This document shows positions 1 to 13,140 of a DNA stretch of 64,000 nucleotides, one piece after another. This DNA comes from Archilochus colubris (taxonomy: Eukaryota; Chordata; Aves; Apodiformes; Trochilidae), in NCBI GenBank assembly GCA_023079485.1, contig CM041115.1:25483505-25547504 (forward strand). The letters run 5' to 3'. Below the pieces are notes generated by a model that searched no databases, was not told the origin of the DNA, and saw only the letters and a program-made list of their open reading frames with translations. The translations under genes were made by a program, and so were the position numbers. How positions within the stretch are numbered: position 1 is the stretch's first letter; the number at the start of each line of letters is the position of its first letter.

Positions 1-160
1 CAGGTAAGAAGTTCAATTTGTGCTTTGTGAAAAAAAAAGAACAAAACAAAAAAACAGAATGTAGGAAAAAAACTCAAGAGAAAAGCTGGTGAAACATCAT
101 ACATGTGGAATTCGTGTCATATAGGCTTTAGCTAGTGATTAAGGAAAAGACCAGATAAAA

Positions 161-293
161 GCCCCCAACAAACCAACCCAACAAACCAAAACAAAAACCA
201 ACTAAAAAAACCTCAAACAAACAAACAAAAAAACAAAACCAAACAAATAAACAAAGAAAACACAAAGAAAAAAATTCCCATAAAACCCAAAAA
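161..293 (+). repeat. A/C-rich low-complexity tract
   Basis: About 130 bp made almost only of A and C (AAACAAACAAACAAAA, CCAACCCAACAAACC), with hardly any G or T. It belongs to a recurrent class of A/C-only or G/T-only tracts in this window. Confidence 0.85.
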
Positions 294-300
294 CATCAGA

Positions 301-1340
301 AAAAAGAAGTGAGCCAGATCTGTGTAGTACTTTTGATAAAATATTTTGGTAAAGTAGGTAGGTTGTGGGGTTGCATTTAGCAGGAACAGTGATGGATTTC
401 TGTCATATCACCATTTAATGAGAAATCGTGTTTGTATACTGTAACTGAAGAAAGAACATATGAGCTCATCTAGATATGCATAGATGTTTTCTAGCCATAG
501 TAAAACATGTAGATATGTATTCTTAAATAACATAACATTTGTTCTTAAGTAACAATTAAGAAAACTTATCATGAGCATAACAGGATAAAGATGACATACA
601 AAATGTGAAATGTTGTATAAGAATATTTCATCTCTTGAATACATTTAACGCTTCATAATCTTTTCTCAATCATGAAAATAGGTTGAGAAAAATAATAAAA
701 AACAAGGTAAAAGACTCATCTGTGAAGATGGGCCTATGGAGACTTGACTTTTATGCTTCAGAATGAATTTTCTTGCTGACACATGTATGCGTATGTATAA
801 GTACCAGATTAATTTTTTGCAAGAGCAGTTTTCCTTAGAGAAAATGAGCAGGGAAAAATCACATTATTATTTCAGGCTGTATTTTTAATACTACTGAAAT
901 TCTGGGGATAATGAACATTTCAATTCAGACAAGTCCAAGGAGTCTTAAGTAATGTCTGATGGGCACTGAATATATAGCTGAGATAATGTAACATGGATAT
1001 AGTGGATACGTCATTTAGCTGACGCTTTATCAGCTACTTTCTGTAGGATATGAGTTCTGATTTTTCCTCTGGGATAAGTTGCTTTCCATGGGACAGAGGT
1101 AACATTCGATTGTATGTAACAAGTGCAGAACTTGGGAGTTGGTGGTATTTACACTGTTGCATATGAAAAGAAGTCTATCTGTTTAGCTTTTTCTGTTTTG
1201 GTATGTATTTAATGAATACTAATCTTTTTGCAAATGTTATATTTTGGGTAGTAATTACCTGCTGTATCTGAGGCTGAATTTCTAAAGTATGCTAACATGG
1301 AGTATAGGCATGTAGCATAAAAGACAAAACAATGAGTTTG
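301..1340. other. Intronic DNA, nothing recognised
   Basis: AT-rich sequence with no ORF resembling a known protein, no CR1 end and no tandem array. Confidence 0.6.
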
Positions 1341-1349
1341 GAAAGGGAA

Positions 1350-1457
1350 AAAATGAAGGGAAGGGAAGGGGAAGGGGAAGCGGCAGGAGAAGGGGAAGGG
1401 GAAGGGGAAGGGGAAGGGGAAGGGGAAGGGGAAGGGGAAGGGGAAGGGGAAGGGGAG
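1350..1457 (+). repeat. (AAGGGG)n hexanucleotide microsatellite
   Basis: Eleven perfect AAGGGG units at 1390-1455, preceded by degenerate GGGAA/GGCAGG units from about 1350. The + strand (transcript strand of EFNA5) carries a regular series of G4 runs, compatible with G-quadruplexes. The Ser-Pro, Phe-Pro and Glu-Gly ORFs crossing it are products of the repeat, not genes. Confidence 0.95.
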
Positions 1458-1459
1458 GA

Positions 1460-4400
1460 CACTCTCAGAATCAATTACTGTGTCATGTCCTACTTCTTTC
1501 TGAAGCTCCCTGGTAATACAGCAGGGGTACATAGATACTTGTGGCTATTCCAAAAAAGCACCTCACATGAACACAAGTAATTGGCAAGTGACAGAGGTCA
1601 GGGACACAGTTACAGGCCTCTTACTCCCACACATTCTTCCATTTAAGTGTTGAGACCAGTACACTAGTTCTTTAAAAGTGTAACTACCCCTGGAATCTTG
1701 GTAGCATGGGTTCTGAAAACGAATGCCTTTTAAATAGGCAAATCAGTTTCTAATTAGCACCACAGTCAGAACAAAGTACTATTAATATTACACATCACAA
1801 TGCATTTGCTTGTGTATATACCATGCAGTTATAGATGCATTAGTCATGATTTGGTTTTGTTAGTCAGAAAGGTAGCATTTATTCTTATGGTTTCTGAAGT
1901 TACAACCTGAACAATGGTATAAAATTATTGTTCACAAAAACATGAACAAGCAGCACTTTTCAGTTTTACATTAGTCCACATGAACTAAAAATCTGCCCAG
2001 TGGGGAACATGATAGCCTTTTTGTGAAGGTGACAGCAGTGTCCCATCTTTTCCCTGTTGCGGTAATAGAAAAGATGTTTTTGTAGTCTGCAGAAGGTGGA
2101 AATTTAGAAATAAAAGCTCTTGATCTTAATCTGACATTTCCTTCAAAATCTGGAGCTACTGTATGAGCTGATACCATGTCTGATTTTGTTATGTACTTCT
2201 AAGAAACACATTTTGTCTTACTTCCATTAGGGTGTAGTGTTTAGTATTTCTTAGTAGTACTCCCTTAGAAGAACATACGGTACATGGTATTCTATCATGT
2301 CAAATAAGAAACAAATTTTAGCTTTTTAAAAGGAGTGTGTTTCACTTAAAATGGTATCAGATGAAGAATGAGCTAATCTGTTGAGGAGCAGAGGGAATAA
2401 AACCTCACAAGTGTTTTTCAGAAATAATTAGATACCTAGGGACCTTTATGGGTTCTAGAAGAAAGTCTATGTAACCCTGTCCTATTTTTTAAAGACTGAT
2501 GAACTCTTGTTAGTGTGTTTACCATTTCCCTCTTGCACATTACCACTATTTTACAAGCTATCTAGACTCTGCAACTTTTATTATATATATTTGCCACCTG
2601 ACTTTCATACATCTTCCATAAAATTTATTGAGATTGTGAGTCCTAAACATTCTAAACTACTTATTAGTTCTGGTTGTATTCATTACATAGTTTTGGTCCC
2701 AGTCATCTGTGTAGATGTCTTCTGAAATTTACAAACCCTTTGTGGATAAACCTATAGGCTGACCTACACCAGTGTTTATTTCTGCTAGGTAAACCTCTGA
2801 AAACTGTTCAGGTAAAACTTGTGTTCTGCATAGAGGTGGCATCCACAAAACTGCTAGTTTAATTCTGGGTTTTGTTAATTTAGGGTGAGGAAGAAGCAAA
2901 GAGAGAAAACTGAGTTTGGCATTGCAGTGTAACAAAAACAGCTGTGTAATGCAGCACTAGTGGCTTATTAGATATGACATAATGTGTAGTATTTCTGCCA
3001 TGGCAATATATATCTGTCAGGGCTTTTGGCAGTTAGTTTTCTCTGAGTTTGAAATCCTTTGTTTGTATTTTCAGTGAGTATCAGTTAAAATGACCAGAAA
3101 TCCCTCTGCAACCAATCAATTTTGCTTCCTCTAAATATTTGCCTTTAATTGATGTCTTGTTAAAATTGAGTTAGGAAACCATGGGGAGCTCAGCATACAC
3201 TATGTGGACACAGCCATAACTTGACACAGAAAATATGGATTTGGAAAGATATAGGCAGCGTGACTAGTTCTAGGTATTTTTTTTTGTGATTAGAAATCCA
3301 TGTAATTGAATACATGACACATTTCTATTCCTCTTTTGGTAAAGAATGCATCTAGCATCTATGAGTTTTGAAAATGTTATATATGTCTATTTTCTAATGA
3401 CTGCTAAAGAAGGCACACATTAACAGTAATTCTTTTATTTGTAATTGCACAGACATTTGGTTTTGAAAGCAGTTGGAACAACCAGCAGTCTCTTACAATG
3501 TGAAAGAAAAGATGTTTTCCTTCCATAGGGAACACTTTTTTTGCCAAAAGGGTATAAAAAAAACCAAAAACAAAACCCCCAAAATCAGCTCTTACTTTTG
3601 CATGTATTTGCTTTAAGTAGCCAGTGTCTTAGTATTTTTTTAGGTACCTTACTAAGTCACATTCTGATACCCTAATTGGTTTAAGTATTTCTGCAGTGGT
3701 ATATGATGCAGACATTTCAGATCACCAGAAGTGATTTGGAGAAAGAACTATTCCATTGTTCAGCTTTATTTGAGGCTACTAATTTCTCCCAGGATGTACC
3801 TTATATTAAATATTAAAGGTGTGTATGGATAGTAAGATCCTTCTTGACTTCCTGCCACAGATTTTAGAGCAACACACTCCAAACTAGAATGAACTGGCAA
3901 TATTTTACCAATACAAAACTTCTAATGGGTTTTTTTGGATTACAATGAAACACTGAAAACCATAATCTTCACATTCTGCTCAGCCAGTCTGCAGGTTTGT
4001 GTTGCTGCAGGCTGTGCTACAGAACTCAATGTCATTCACGTTTGGAGTTACCCATAACAAAAGCGGGTAAGTCTTTGCAGTCTCAAGTTACTCGTTCTTC
4101 AGCTTTACTCTGCATATTGTGGTTACTTTGAGCCGCTCTTTCATGCAGCTCTGTATATTGCTCTTAAGGCTGAGAGCTTTTATTTTATTAAAAACCCCTC
4201 TTTTTAAAAATTCCATACATGTCAAAATCTGTTAATAGTTGGTTAAGTGCCATGACTGTAAATCGTTCCTTAGCAATGTGGTAATAGAAAACTCTTAAAT
4301 TTCCAAAGAAATTAGGATTTAAAAAAAAGAAAAGAGAAGTATGAGGAGTAAGTACAAATGGACTAATGAACAGCTAGTACTTCGTGAGCTTTGAAACAGA

Positions 4401-5920
4401 AGACTGAAGTAGGACTGCTGGCTACAAGAGAGAGGCTGGAGAGCTAGTAAATAAGCATCCCTCTGGAAAATTGGGGGTGATCTTATTTTCACAAAAATGC
4501 TCAGGAAAATTCTTATTTCTAACGACTTAACTTCAACAAATGTATCTTTGAGGTCTTGCAGCCCACAGAGGACTGCTGCAAACCTGGGACTGTTCTTCCT
4601 TGTGAGGCAGCCCATGAAATCTGCTTGTGCCGTGATGATGGACAGGCATGGCTGAGGTGTGAACCTATTGATTTATGGGCAGGTGTTTCTGTAGGGGTGT
4701 GCCAGTACTCCAGTTTGTGGGGTAACAGGAAGGTAAATGGCTGTAACAGTTTGCTTGGGGAATATGGGCTGGGGCCCAAGGGTCAGAAATGGATCAAGTC
4801 AAAATTAAGTAGAGAATGAGTGCTTCAGAAATTGTCTGCCAAAAATTCTTTACAAATTTGTATTTTGTTGTTATTTCCTTATGCAATTCTTCATGCTCAC
4901 ATAGAGAATTTTGCATTTTTTTAAAAAAATCATTTATCTCACAGATTAAACAAAATTAATTCTTCTTTTTTTCCACTTCATTACTTTTCTCTGACAAATT
5001 ATGATATGGTTGGAAAGAGGAGGATCACTTAAAATTCTGCAGCTTTCCTGTAACAAATTTATTAAATGCTCTTTTCCCTAACTACATCTCATTTTTGGGG
5101 GAGGCAGAAGGGAGTTCACAGTTAAAGGATGTGCTTAAAATAGCTGCAGCAGCACGAGCTGCAATTAAACATATTAGCGTTTTTTATCTTGTCCTGAGGT
5201 CCTTAGCAAAAATAAAAGGTGAAGGTGTTATAGTTTGCTTTTCAGAGGAACATGTGGAACAGCCTCCGACATAACAGTCTGAAGAGAGGAATGGCTTTTT
5301 TGCGTATCATTGGAGCTGTCTCACTGTAAAGGTTCCAGTAAGCCAATATGACAATTAAGGCTTTTTGTCAGTCTTGCATTTACATGACCAAAGTAGTTTT
5401 ATTTTAGAAGTACTTATAGCTCCGATAACAGATCAGGTTCATGTAACTGATCTGTATCTGTTTGTGATTCTGCTGTCTTTACTTTGCACATGAGTTGTAC
5501 CTTTCTTGTGCAAATCAGATGCAGCACAGCCTCTGCTTGGATCTATATGCTACAGATGTTTTTAATTAACTCTACTGTGACAGGCCAGGAGGATATAGTT
5601 ACAGAGGCTGACAGGTCCCAGGGTCTTTGGAGGCACTGTTCTGTCACCTGATGCATTCCTTGTGCTAACATCTTTTTGGCAAGCTTTCCTAATTATTGCA
5701 GAAACTCAGTACCTCTGTGCTTAATATGGAGAGTGTGGAGTGATAGCATCTGAAAAGTCACCGAAGAATGCAGGCTTCTAAGGACATTCTTCTAAGGATG
5801 TAGAGGCATTGGTGATGCCATTATGCTTGATTTCAGTTTTTTTTCCTACATCCTATTTCTCTTTGTACCAAAAGTGCACTTAAGATTTCTTGGCAGTTCA
5901 AAGTCACAAGTAAGTTTCCC
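1460..5920. other. Intronic DNA, nothing recognised
   Basis: AT-rich, with short A- or T-runs and no repeat family or coding similarity that I can identify. Short ORFs around 4319-4819 overlap on both strands and resemble nothing known. Confidence 0.6.
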
Positions 5921-5924
5921 TCTC

Positions 5925-5964
5925 CCTGCCCTGCTCCTGCTCCTGCCCCTGCCCCTGCCCCTCC
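5925..5964 (+). repeat. CCTGCC-type hexanucleotide repeat
   Basis: Short imperfect array of CCCTGC/TCCTGC/CCCTGC units, about 40 bp. Confidence 0.85.
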
Positions 5965-8790
5965 AATAATTTATAAAAGCCTGATGACTTGTAGGAAGGA
6001 CTGTGATATTCTTAATTTCTTGGAAAATTTAGTGATAAAGATAACTGGCAACCAAGCACTGGCATGCAAGCTACTATGGCCACTTCCTTTGTATTGTGGA
6101 TTTTAATTGTTAATTGTGCTATGTTCTCAACTTGCATTTGTGCCTATGTAAGGTTTTGTTTCCATCAGTTGGGGAGTACTTGTATACACATGAAGAATCT
6201 CTTGTGCTAAACGAGCAGTATCTTCCTTGGTTCTTGGTGAACTTTGCATTTATAGGCATCTGGAAGAGGTGAACATGGGGATAGATGGGTATCCTGAAAT
6301 GTCTTTAGCTCACTGCATGATATTATTAAGCTAAAGTGAAGTTGCACACACACTTCAGTAGTGAAGGAATGAGGATAACTTTCAAAAAAAGAAAAGGCTG
6401 ATTCATTCTGAGATTAGGAAATTAGATCTGTCCATCTAATGAATTTAAGATTGGGAATATCAGCCTCTTAGATCTACCACCTGAGAACAAGACTAATTAT
6501 TTCCTGTTGTTCCTAATGGAATGTGGTTATTATTGCCTCACTGTAACAATGTTCATGTTGTTAATGTCCTTCTCGTTTGAGGAAGTCATCTCCTCTTCAT
6601 ATTTCATCACTAGAGAATGTTCTTACATTTGAAGACCACTTGGGATTACTGAATAAAGAAAGAATACATGTACCATATTTTAGCTGGGAAGATGTACCTT
6701 TAGATACATAACTTTATTTTCTTGAAATTTGTTTCTATTGTGATCTGGATGGTCAGACTTCTTTTAGAGCCTGAATTGCACTGGCAAAATTGTTTGTTTT
6801 ACAGAAACAGGAATTGCTGTGTACTGTAAGCATTATATTGATATTCACTGGCAAAGAAGGAAAGGGTCTTTATGTTACTTATGCCTGTCTTCTGCTGAAG
6901 GACTTGTTAGTAACGATGGAGAAATTACACTGTGTCAAGGTCAGGCTGATAGCTGTGGTCTGCAGTTTTCCCCCTCCACATTTGTACCAGACTCAAGTTC
7001 TTTATGGATACAACCCTGAGGAATGGATTTCACTGTCCAGTGAGCACCAGTGGTTATATATGTATTGTAGAAACATAGGGAATGGCCGCAACGTCTCTTC
7101 ACATTTATCAAAACTAGCAATTACTTTTCTTGAAAGAACTGAAGGATTGCTAGCTTCATTCATTAAAGCAGTTTGAGGTAGTAAGAGTATATCATTGGCC
7201 TCAGCAAAGGGTATATGGTTTGAGTGCCATTTTTGTCTGATAAGACTGAGCAAAGAGAAAAAAAACCATGAAAGTCTGTAAGTATAAGTAGGTGTACACC
7301 AATGCAATACACATTTATCTCAGTCTGCTTCCTAAATAGAGCAATGAGAATATTCATTGAGGATGGCAGTGGAGCAGTATATTCTTCATGGCTGAAAGAT
7401 TTAGGCCAAGATTTGTGCTATAGATGGGTGAGAGCTTAACAGGTGTTTCCCTCTTCTATTTGCTGCTTCAAAATAAAATTTGTCAAAAGTATAATATTGA
7501 GTCGTTGTCTCAAGCATGGGAGAGGGCCACTAAAGTCTGGAATAGTAAGTGGAAAGAAAGATGGATAGGAGATTTTTTGACTGGAGAAACTCCTTCCATT
7601 CTCTTTTCAGTTTTCTTACCTATTGGCTGGAGAAGTTTCCTGAAGACCGTGCCCTCCTATTGTGCACCTTCCTCAGACTTCCTTCACTAGGAGTTTCTAC
7701 CATAACTGTTCAAAATGAGAAAACTGCAAAAAGCTTTTCAGAGCAGGAGAACAAGAAAGAAAGGGAAAACAGAGGAGAGGGAAAAACTATCCTTGTCTTA
7801 CTTGCTTCTGTTCACTTGCATTGTCAACTGTGGATTAGGAGATGCAGTATTGTGAGAATCTTAACTTTATATAAAGAAAAACGTTTGTCTACCAGCTGTT
7901 CAGAGCTAATGCTGTGTAATGCTGTGCATTCTGGCATTCAGTTATATATGAATAATTCCCTTTAGATCCATTTTCATTAAATCACTATAGCACACTGCAG
8001 CTGTTTTCTCTTTTGTTGGAGTCCAAATAGTTAATCGTATGTGGATTTTAATATCTAATTTCAATTCTTAGAGCTGTCATAGCTGCTACTTCTAAGTTCA
8101 TTCCTAAATACATGTTTGTAAAAAAGAGGAGCAGGAGAGTTTTTACTCTTGGACCCCAGGGAATTCCTGGAATACTGTAGGAGTGTAATAGCTGAATAGT
8201 AGAGTATTTCAAAAACTTCTTTGGAAAGCGAGCCCACTCCTCTAAATAACAATGATTGGCACAATGATGATTCATGAAAGTCTGTGAAAGGATTGCTTCT
8301 AGTATGAACTGATATATTCCAAAGTGGTTTGTTGGCACGTGAGAACTATAAAATTAATTTTCTTCTGCTCTCATAATAAGACAATCATTACTTTGAGTTC
8401 TCATAAACATCTTTCCCCCCTCCCCTTTTCTTGAAAGTACATGCTAAAAATAAAATATTGTCATTAGAAGCAATTTTTTCTCCTCTGTCTAAGGAAGATT
8501 GTTAAAATTTTTTTTTCCTGTGTTATAATCCCATTTTACTTTGGCTGTGCTTAGGCTTGTTCACAGCCCCTAACAAAAACTATATGAAATCTTTAACAAC
8601 TACAGGGACCCTGATTTGAGAACAGTGTGTATTTGTATACATGTGGTTGTTCATTCACTCAATCTCAACCTTTTCTGGGCCTTGAGTTACAGTTTTGTAA
8701 GTGCTATTACAGTCACAATATATATAATATGGTTTGTGTGACTTTCAGCAGATGGTGTAGGATGCAAGAGGTGTAAAGATCATGGCTATG
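5965..8790. other. Intronic DNA, nothing recognised
   Basis: No repeat end or protein similarity recognised. Several ORFs of 60-138 codons at 6790-7965 overlap each other in different frames and lack domain-like sequence. Confidence 0.55.
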
Positions 8791-8795
8791 CCTTT

Positions 8796-8837
8796 CCTCC
8801 CTCCCTCCCTCCCTCCCTCCCTCCCTCCCTCCCTCCC
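8796..8837 (+). repeat. (CCCT)n tetranucleotide microsatellite
   Basis: About ten near-perfect CCCT units, polypyrimidine on the + strand and polypurine on the other. Confidence 0.95.
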
Positions 8838-11800
8838 AGGAATCTGGAAGGACTGTTTTGCCATGACCTTGGTCTGTTTTTTCTCTACATTCCTTGCTGT
8901 CCTACATGAGCTGTGAGGCTCATGTGTTTGAACAAACTAATTTTGTTAAGTGGAAATCCCCTTACAAATCTAGGAATAGAAATTGATGACAGGTCTGCAT
9001 GATTAAGTGCTCAGTGAATTTTTTTGTGGAAGTATGATAAATTTACTTAGGAGCAAAGACTATAATAAGTATTTTGATTATCTGCTTCATATGCTTTCAG
9101 CTGGAGTGGTCTGAATTCTTCCTATAGCTGCTATGACACACTAGTTTAACAGTCTGGCTTGACCAACATATTAAGCCATGTTAGGAGAAAGAGTACATCA
9201 GTGGTTTTCAACGATTGCCAGAGGTTTTTGAAACAGCTATAGTAAGCAAATCTTAAATATGCTGCATTTAGCTCTTTTTGAAGAGAAGAAAGAAGTTGAA
9301 GAAGTTTTCAGTGGAGAAGAGAGAGGGATAGAGGGAAGTGCTTGTTTCTTTCTGTGTAATTCTTAAGCTGACAGAAGACTATCCTAGCCTATAGAAACAA
9401 TGCATTTAGTAGAAGAAACAACTCTGTTCCCTAAAAGCAACCAGCTCAGAAATATTCTTGTGCTTAGGGGACACATGTAGTCACCTGTTTGTCCTGTGAA
9501 AATACCAGTGTAGTGAAAAGGAAAAATGTGCGTGATAAAATGGTCACTGGAGAAAATATAGTTTGATTATGTTTGGGTCACAGGTACACATCTTTTGGTG
9601 CTGTTTTGCCTGCAGCTCTATGCTTTGACATCAAGGACAAAAAAAAGGAGTCACACATTCTCAAATCATTCAGTGTCCGGTGTGTGTGCCTCTATGAAAT
9701 GCCAGGCACCCCTGTTAAAGAGAAATTGGAATGAGAAGCAGGAAATGGTTTTCCAGATGTTTATGTCTCCAGTTTATGGTCCTTTTTTTGTGTGTGTGAG
9801 ACAGTTACCTGTCACGTACACAATTTGATTTAATCCAAAGTTCTGCTGAAGCAAGTAATAATCGAGAAATTGAGGAAGGAAATTTATTTCTGTTGAAGTT
9901 TATTGTCATTTGGTTGAGTAGATACAACCCACAACAACTTTCATTCCAAATTTAGGACACCTGAGAGTGTGGTGGAAACCTGAGTTGTACTGGCTTGCTC
10001 AGTCAGGAGGTAGAATTATGTGACACACAGGGAATTAAAATCTACAACATTTTATGGGCAAAGCCAGAATATACTTCATGGCAGTTTGCACCAGTGCAAG
10101 ATTGCCTTTTGTTTGTCTCTCAGCAAAAGTGTGTGTGATAAATTTCCTGTTGATGCTATATGAGCAAGTAATTGCTTTTACTGTATCTTAAAAGCTTTTT
10201 TTCATACTACAGGTTCTTCAGTACTCTTTAAATTTTAAGTATTGCTTTGAGTTACTTTCCTTCACACTTAAACCCCATCCCACTTCCAGCCTTACTGAAA
10301 GTGGACCTGACATAAAAAAATTACTGCTGTACTTAGAAGAGGTTTGCTAGCTAAACACTTAACTCTGAGATACATAGATCAGTAACTGCATCCCTATATC
10401 TTTAAAACAGATCATGAGTCATGTACAATTGTAACATTTTCAGATAGAAGGTCTGCCTCTCTATTTCCTCTCCATGTTCTTCCCTCCCTGTTCCTCAAAA
10501 GGAAAGAGAAAATGGGATGTGGGGAGGTCTGTGCATTAATGTTAAACCATATAAAACATAATATTCAGTTGCTGTGGGGAGAAACATATCCAGCTATATC
10601 ATTCATAGAGTAATTCAGGCAGTTTTCTCAACCATATACTACAGACCTAATAATTCCTTTGCTTACAGTTCTATTTTATATCTGCAATGTTAAGCCGAAG
10701 TGATTTTATTACTGAACGCTTTTTTAGAAACATATTTTTAGCTTGACTTGTTTCCTTGCTATGTAGTGATAAAAGAAGTATTCAATCAATTTCTCTAATT
10801 TTTGGTTGGGAAGAGGTTTTGGGGATTGTTCAGAGAAAGGTAAAGGCAGCACTTAAAGGCATCAATAAGTCTTAAATATACAGAAAGAGGATCACTCCTT
10901 AAGAGAAGCAATTCAATGTGAATACTTCCTCATATTTGTTAAAAAAACACTGCATTTTTATAGGCATGAAGTTAATGTCCAGCTGTTTTGAGTGAACTTC
11001 TTGAGTTACATTGGTTTTCTATTTTCCTTTTTGTCAAGTTGCCTTAGTGGAAAGAGGAAAGGTTTTTCCATTTTGTAAAGAGACCAGAGGTTACTCTGAA
11101 CATGCAAAGAAAAGAGGGCTTTAAAAGCACGCATGAAATGCATCAGAAAATTGGAAGTAAAATTCTGGACACCCACATGCTGATTTTATAAATTTTTCAT
11201 GGGATTTTTGTTTTGCTTTGTTTTGGGGTTTTTGATTGTTTACTTTTTGTTGTTGTTATTTTTGGGGTTTTTTGGTTTTTTAAGTCTGCATCCAGGAGGC
11301 AGAGTTTGTGGAATCTCATTTAAGATGGTGGCATTAATAGAAACAGGTTCAGACCTTCTGCTTTAAATTGTTGTCTCTTACACAGCGTTATGGATGGCTT
11401 GTTAGGAAATAAGTTTGCATTTGAATTTTTGGTACTAATACCAACTCAGCAGTGTAGCAGATGTTTTAATTTCAATTTATTTGATACATTCTTCAGCTAA
11501 AAGCTTATTGCATGCATCTAAAATGCTCATGTCTTAGTCTGTCAAATAACTGCATGAAGTTAAGATCTTCAGCATGAATTACAATTATTGTAGTCTCACT
11601 GATATGCCTAAGGCATGTCAAGGCAAACTGAAAAAAAAACAAACACAAAAACAAAACAAAAACGTATTTTGAAGCATTGCAGGAAATATTGATCAAGAGG
11701 TTATAGTACACAGGCAATACTGGAATTTGTGTAGCCTGTGGCAGAAAGTTCCTTCTTCCTTTCAAGCCCTTTTGAAAACCTCTAAAAATATTTAATGAGG

Positions 11801-12479
11801 AATGCAGAACTCACTTTAACATTCCTTCAGTCTGAAATATTGCAGAGCCACTGCATAAGATACAGATGTTTATTTGTAGGTATTGTCAGTATCAGGTAAT
11901 TAACTTTTTACCAATCACCTTGGTTAAATCAGTTAATCAGCTTATTGATGTATTTGTTTAATGTTTGTTGTTGGTCTTTAAATTGATTGTTACTATGGTC
12001 TTCCACTTAAGAAAGCAGCCTCAATTCCTTCTCCTTTTTCTGCTAAGTGGCAGCTAATACAGCGGAATGATGAGCTAGAGTCTTGTCAATACTGATTGCC
12101 TACTGCTTGCCAGCTAGGTGAGCAAGGTGGTACTGGTATGTCTGCTCCTTTGGGAGGCTCTTGACTGCTGCAGAAAGGGGAATGGGGGAAGCTGCTCTAC
12201 TGGTGTTGAAGCTGGGTGGGTCATAGTCAAGGCAATTCCACTGTTCAGTGCTATGAGCTGTGCATTGTGGCATGAGAGCTGGGCTGGGCTGGACAGGAGG
12301 GTAGGGGAATTTATCAGGAGCTTTGCTACCCTGGGCCATTGTCACCCCATTGGGTTGGGGGTGTTGTAGAGTGGAGAGAGAAGCTAGGCAGTACTTCCAA
12401 ACATGAACTACCGAGAGGATAGTATTTCTGGGGCAGAAAGGTAGCATAAAGAGACTTGCCCTGCTTTTAGTTGTTATCT
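8838..12479. other. Intronic DNA with two low-complexity tracts
   Basis: Mostly featureless AT-rich intron. 11207-11282 is a G/T-only tract and 11631-11664 an A/C-only tract. 12060-12460 is somewhat richer in GC than its surroundings and carries overlapping ORFs on both strands, but I recognise no family. Confidence 0.55.
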
Positions 12480-12791
12480 AAGGTGGTTAAGACCTAGAAG
12501 ATCAATAGACTGCTGAATGCCTAATACATCAAGTCCAGCTGTCAGTCCTACAACACTTTAACCACTAAATCATCTCCTGAAGTGCCACATTTACCTTTTT
12601 TTTTTTTTTTAATGCCTCTAGGTACAGTAACTTCACTAGCTCCCTGAGCAACTCGTTCCAATTCTTCACCACTTGGTGAAGAAATTTTTTCTCATGTCTA
12701 TTATGAACCTCCTCTGGAACAACTTGAACCCATTTCCTCTTGTCCTCTAGCTAGTCACTAGAGAAAAAAAGGCCAGCACCTACCTCACTAC

Positions 12792-13140
12792 TGTGGGAAA
12801 ACAGTCCGCTGAGGCTTAAGGATTCCATGTGCACATCAATATGATTGTATGAAATCCTTTAATAACAACTTGCACTCACTTTATATAGAGAAGTCTTGTT
12901 TACACCATCTTATCATGCAGGTGGCTTTGTATTCCAATTACACATTCCATTCTCACGGAAAGATTCTTCTCACATAATTATTTTTCTCTTCTGTTGCCAA
13001 TTAAGTTATCTCTTTCCCAGTAGCTCATTCTCAGAAAGCCTCTAACTAAGCCTCAATAACCATTAACCCAATGTGGCCTAAATTGAAGTAAGTCAGGGTT
13101 GCTCACAACCTGTATATTTCTGAACTGTTTCCCCAACACA
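12792..13140 (-). mobile_element. Solo LTR of an endogenous retrovirus inserted in the CR1
   Basis: A 349-bp block begins TGTGGGAAAACAG and ends CCCCAACACA, the TG...CA ends of an LTR, with imperfect inverted termini. It is flanked by a perfect 4-bp duplication CTAC (12788-12791 and 13141-13144). Removing the block and one CTAC restores continuous CR1 sequence. On the minus strand it has a TATA box (TATATAAAG, near 12880-12887) followed by an ATTAAA polyadenylation signal (12858-12863) and a short U5-like tail. No gag, pol or env sequence is adjacent, so it is a solo LTR left by recombination. A 4-bp duplication suits a class I (gamma-like) ERV; the family is not identified. Confidence 0.85.

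Noticed and set aside
1..10. Perfect splice-donor consensus CAG|GTAAGA at the very start of the window, tempting as the end of EFNA5 exon 1
   Set aside because: The sequence before it is not visible. The DNA after it is A-rich and not the GC/CpG-rich sequence expected next to a first exon, and EFNA5 intron 1 is normally far longer than 39 kb. Most likely a chance match or a cut made by window choice.
1209..1580. Phe-Pro, Ser-Pro and Gly-Glu repeat ORFs
   Set aside because: Read-through of the AAGGGG microsatellite in three frames.
6790..7965. Several overlapping ORFs of 88-138 codons
   Set aside because: Different frames are open over the same bases, no conserved motif is seen and no plausible splice structure connects them to EFNA5.
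12100..12447. 115-codon minus-strand ORF in a GC-richer patch
   Set aside because: An equally open frame exists on the other strand, there is no recognisable domain and it abuts a transposon; composition alone explains it.
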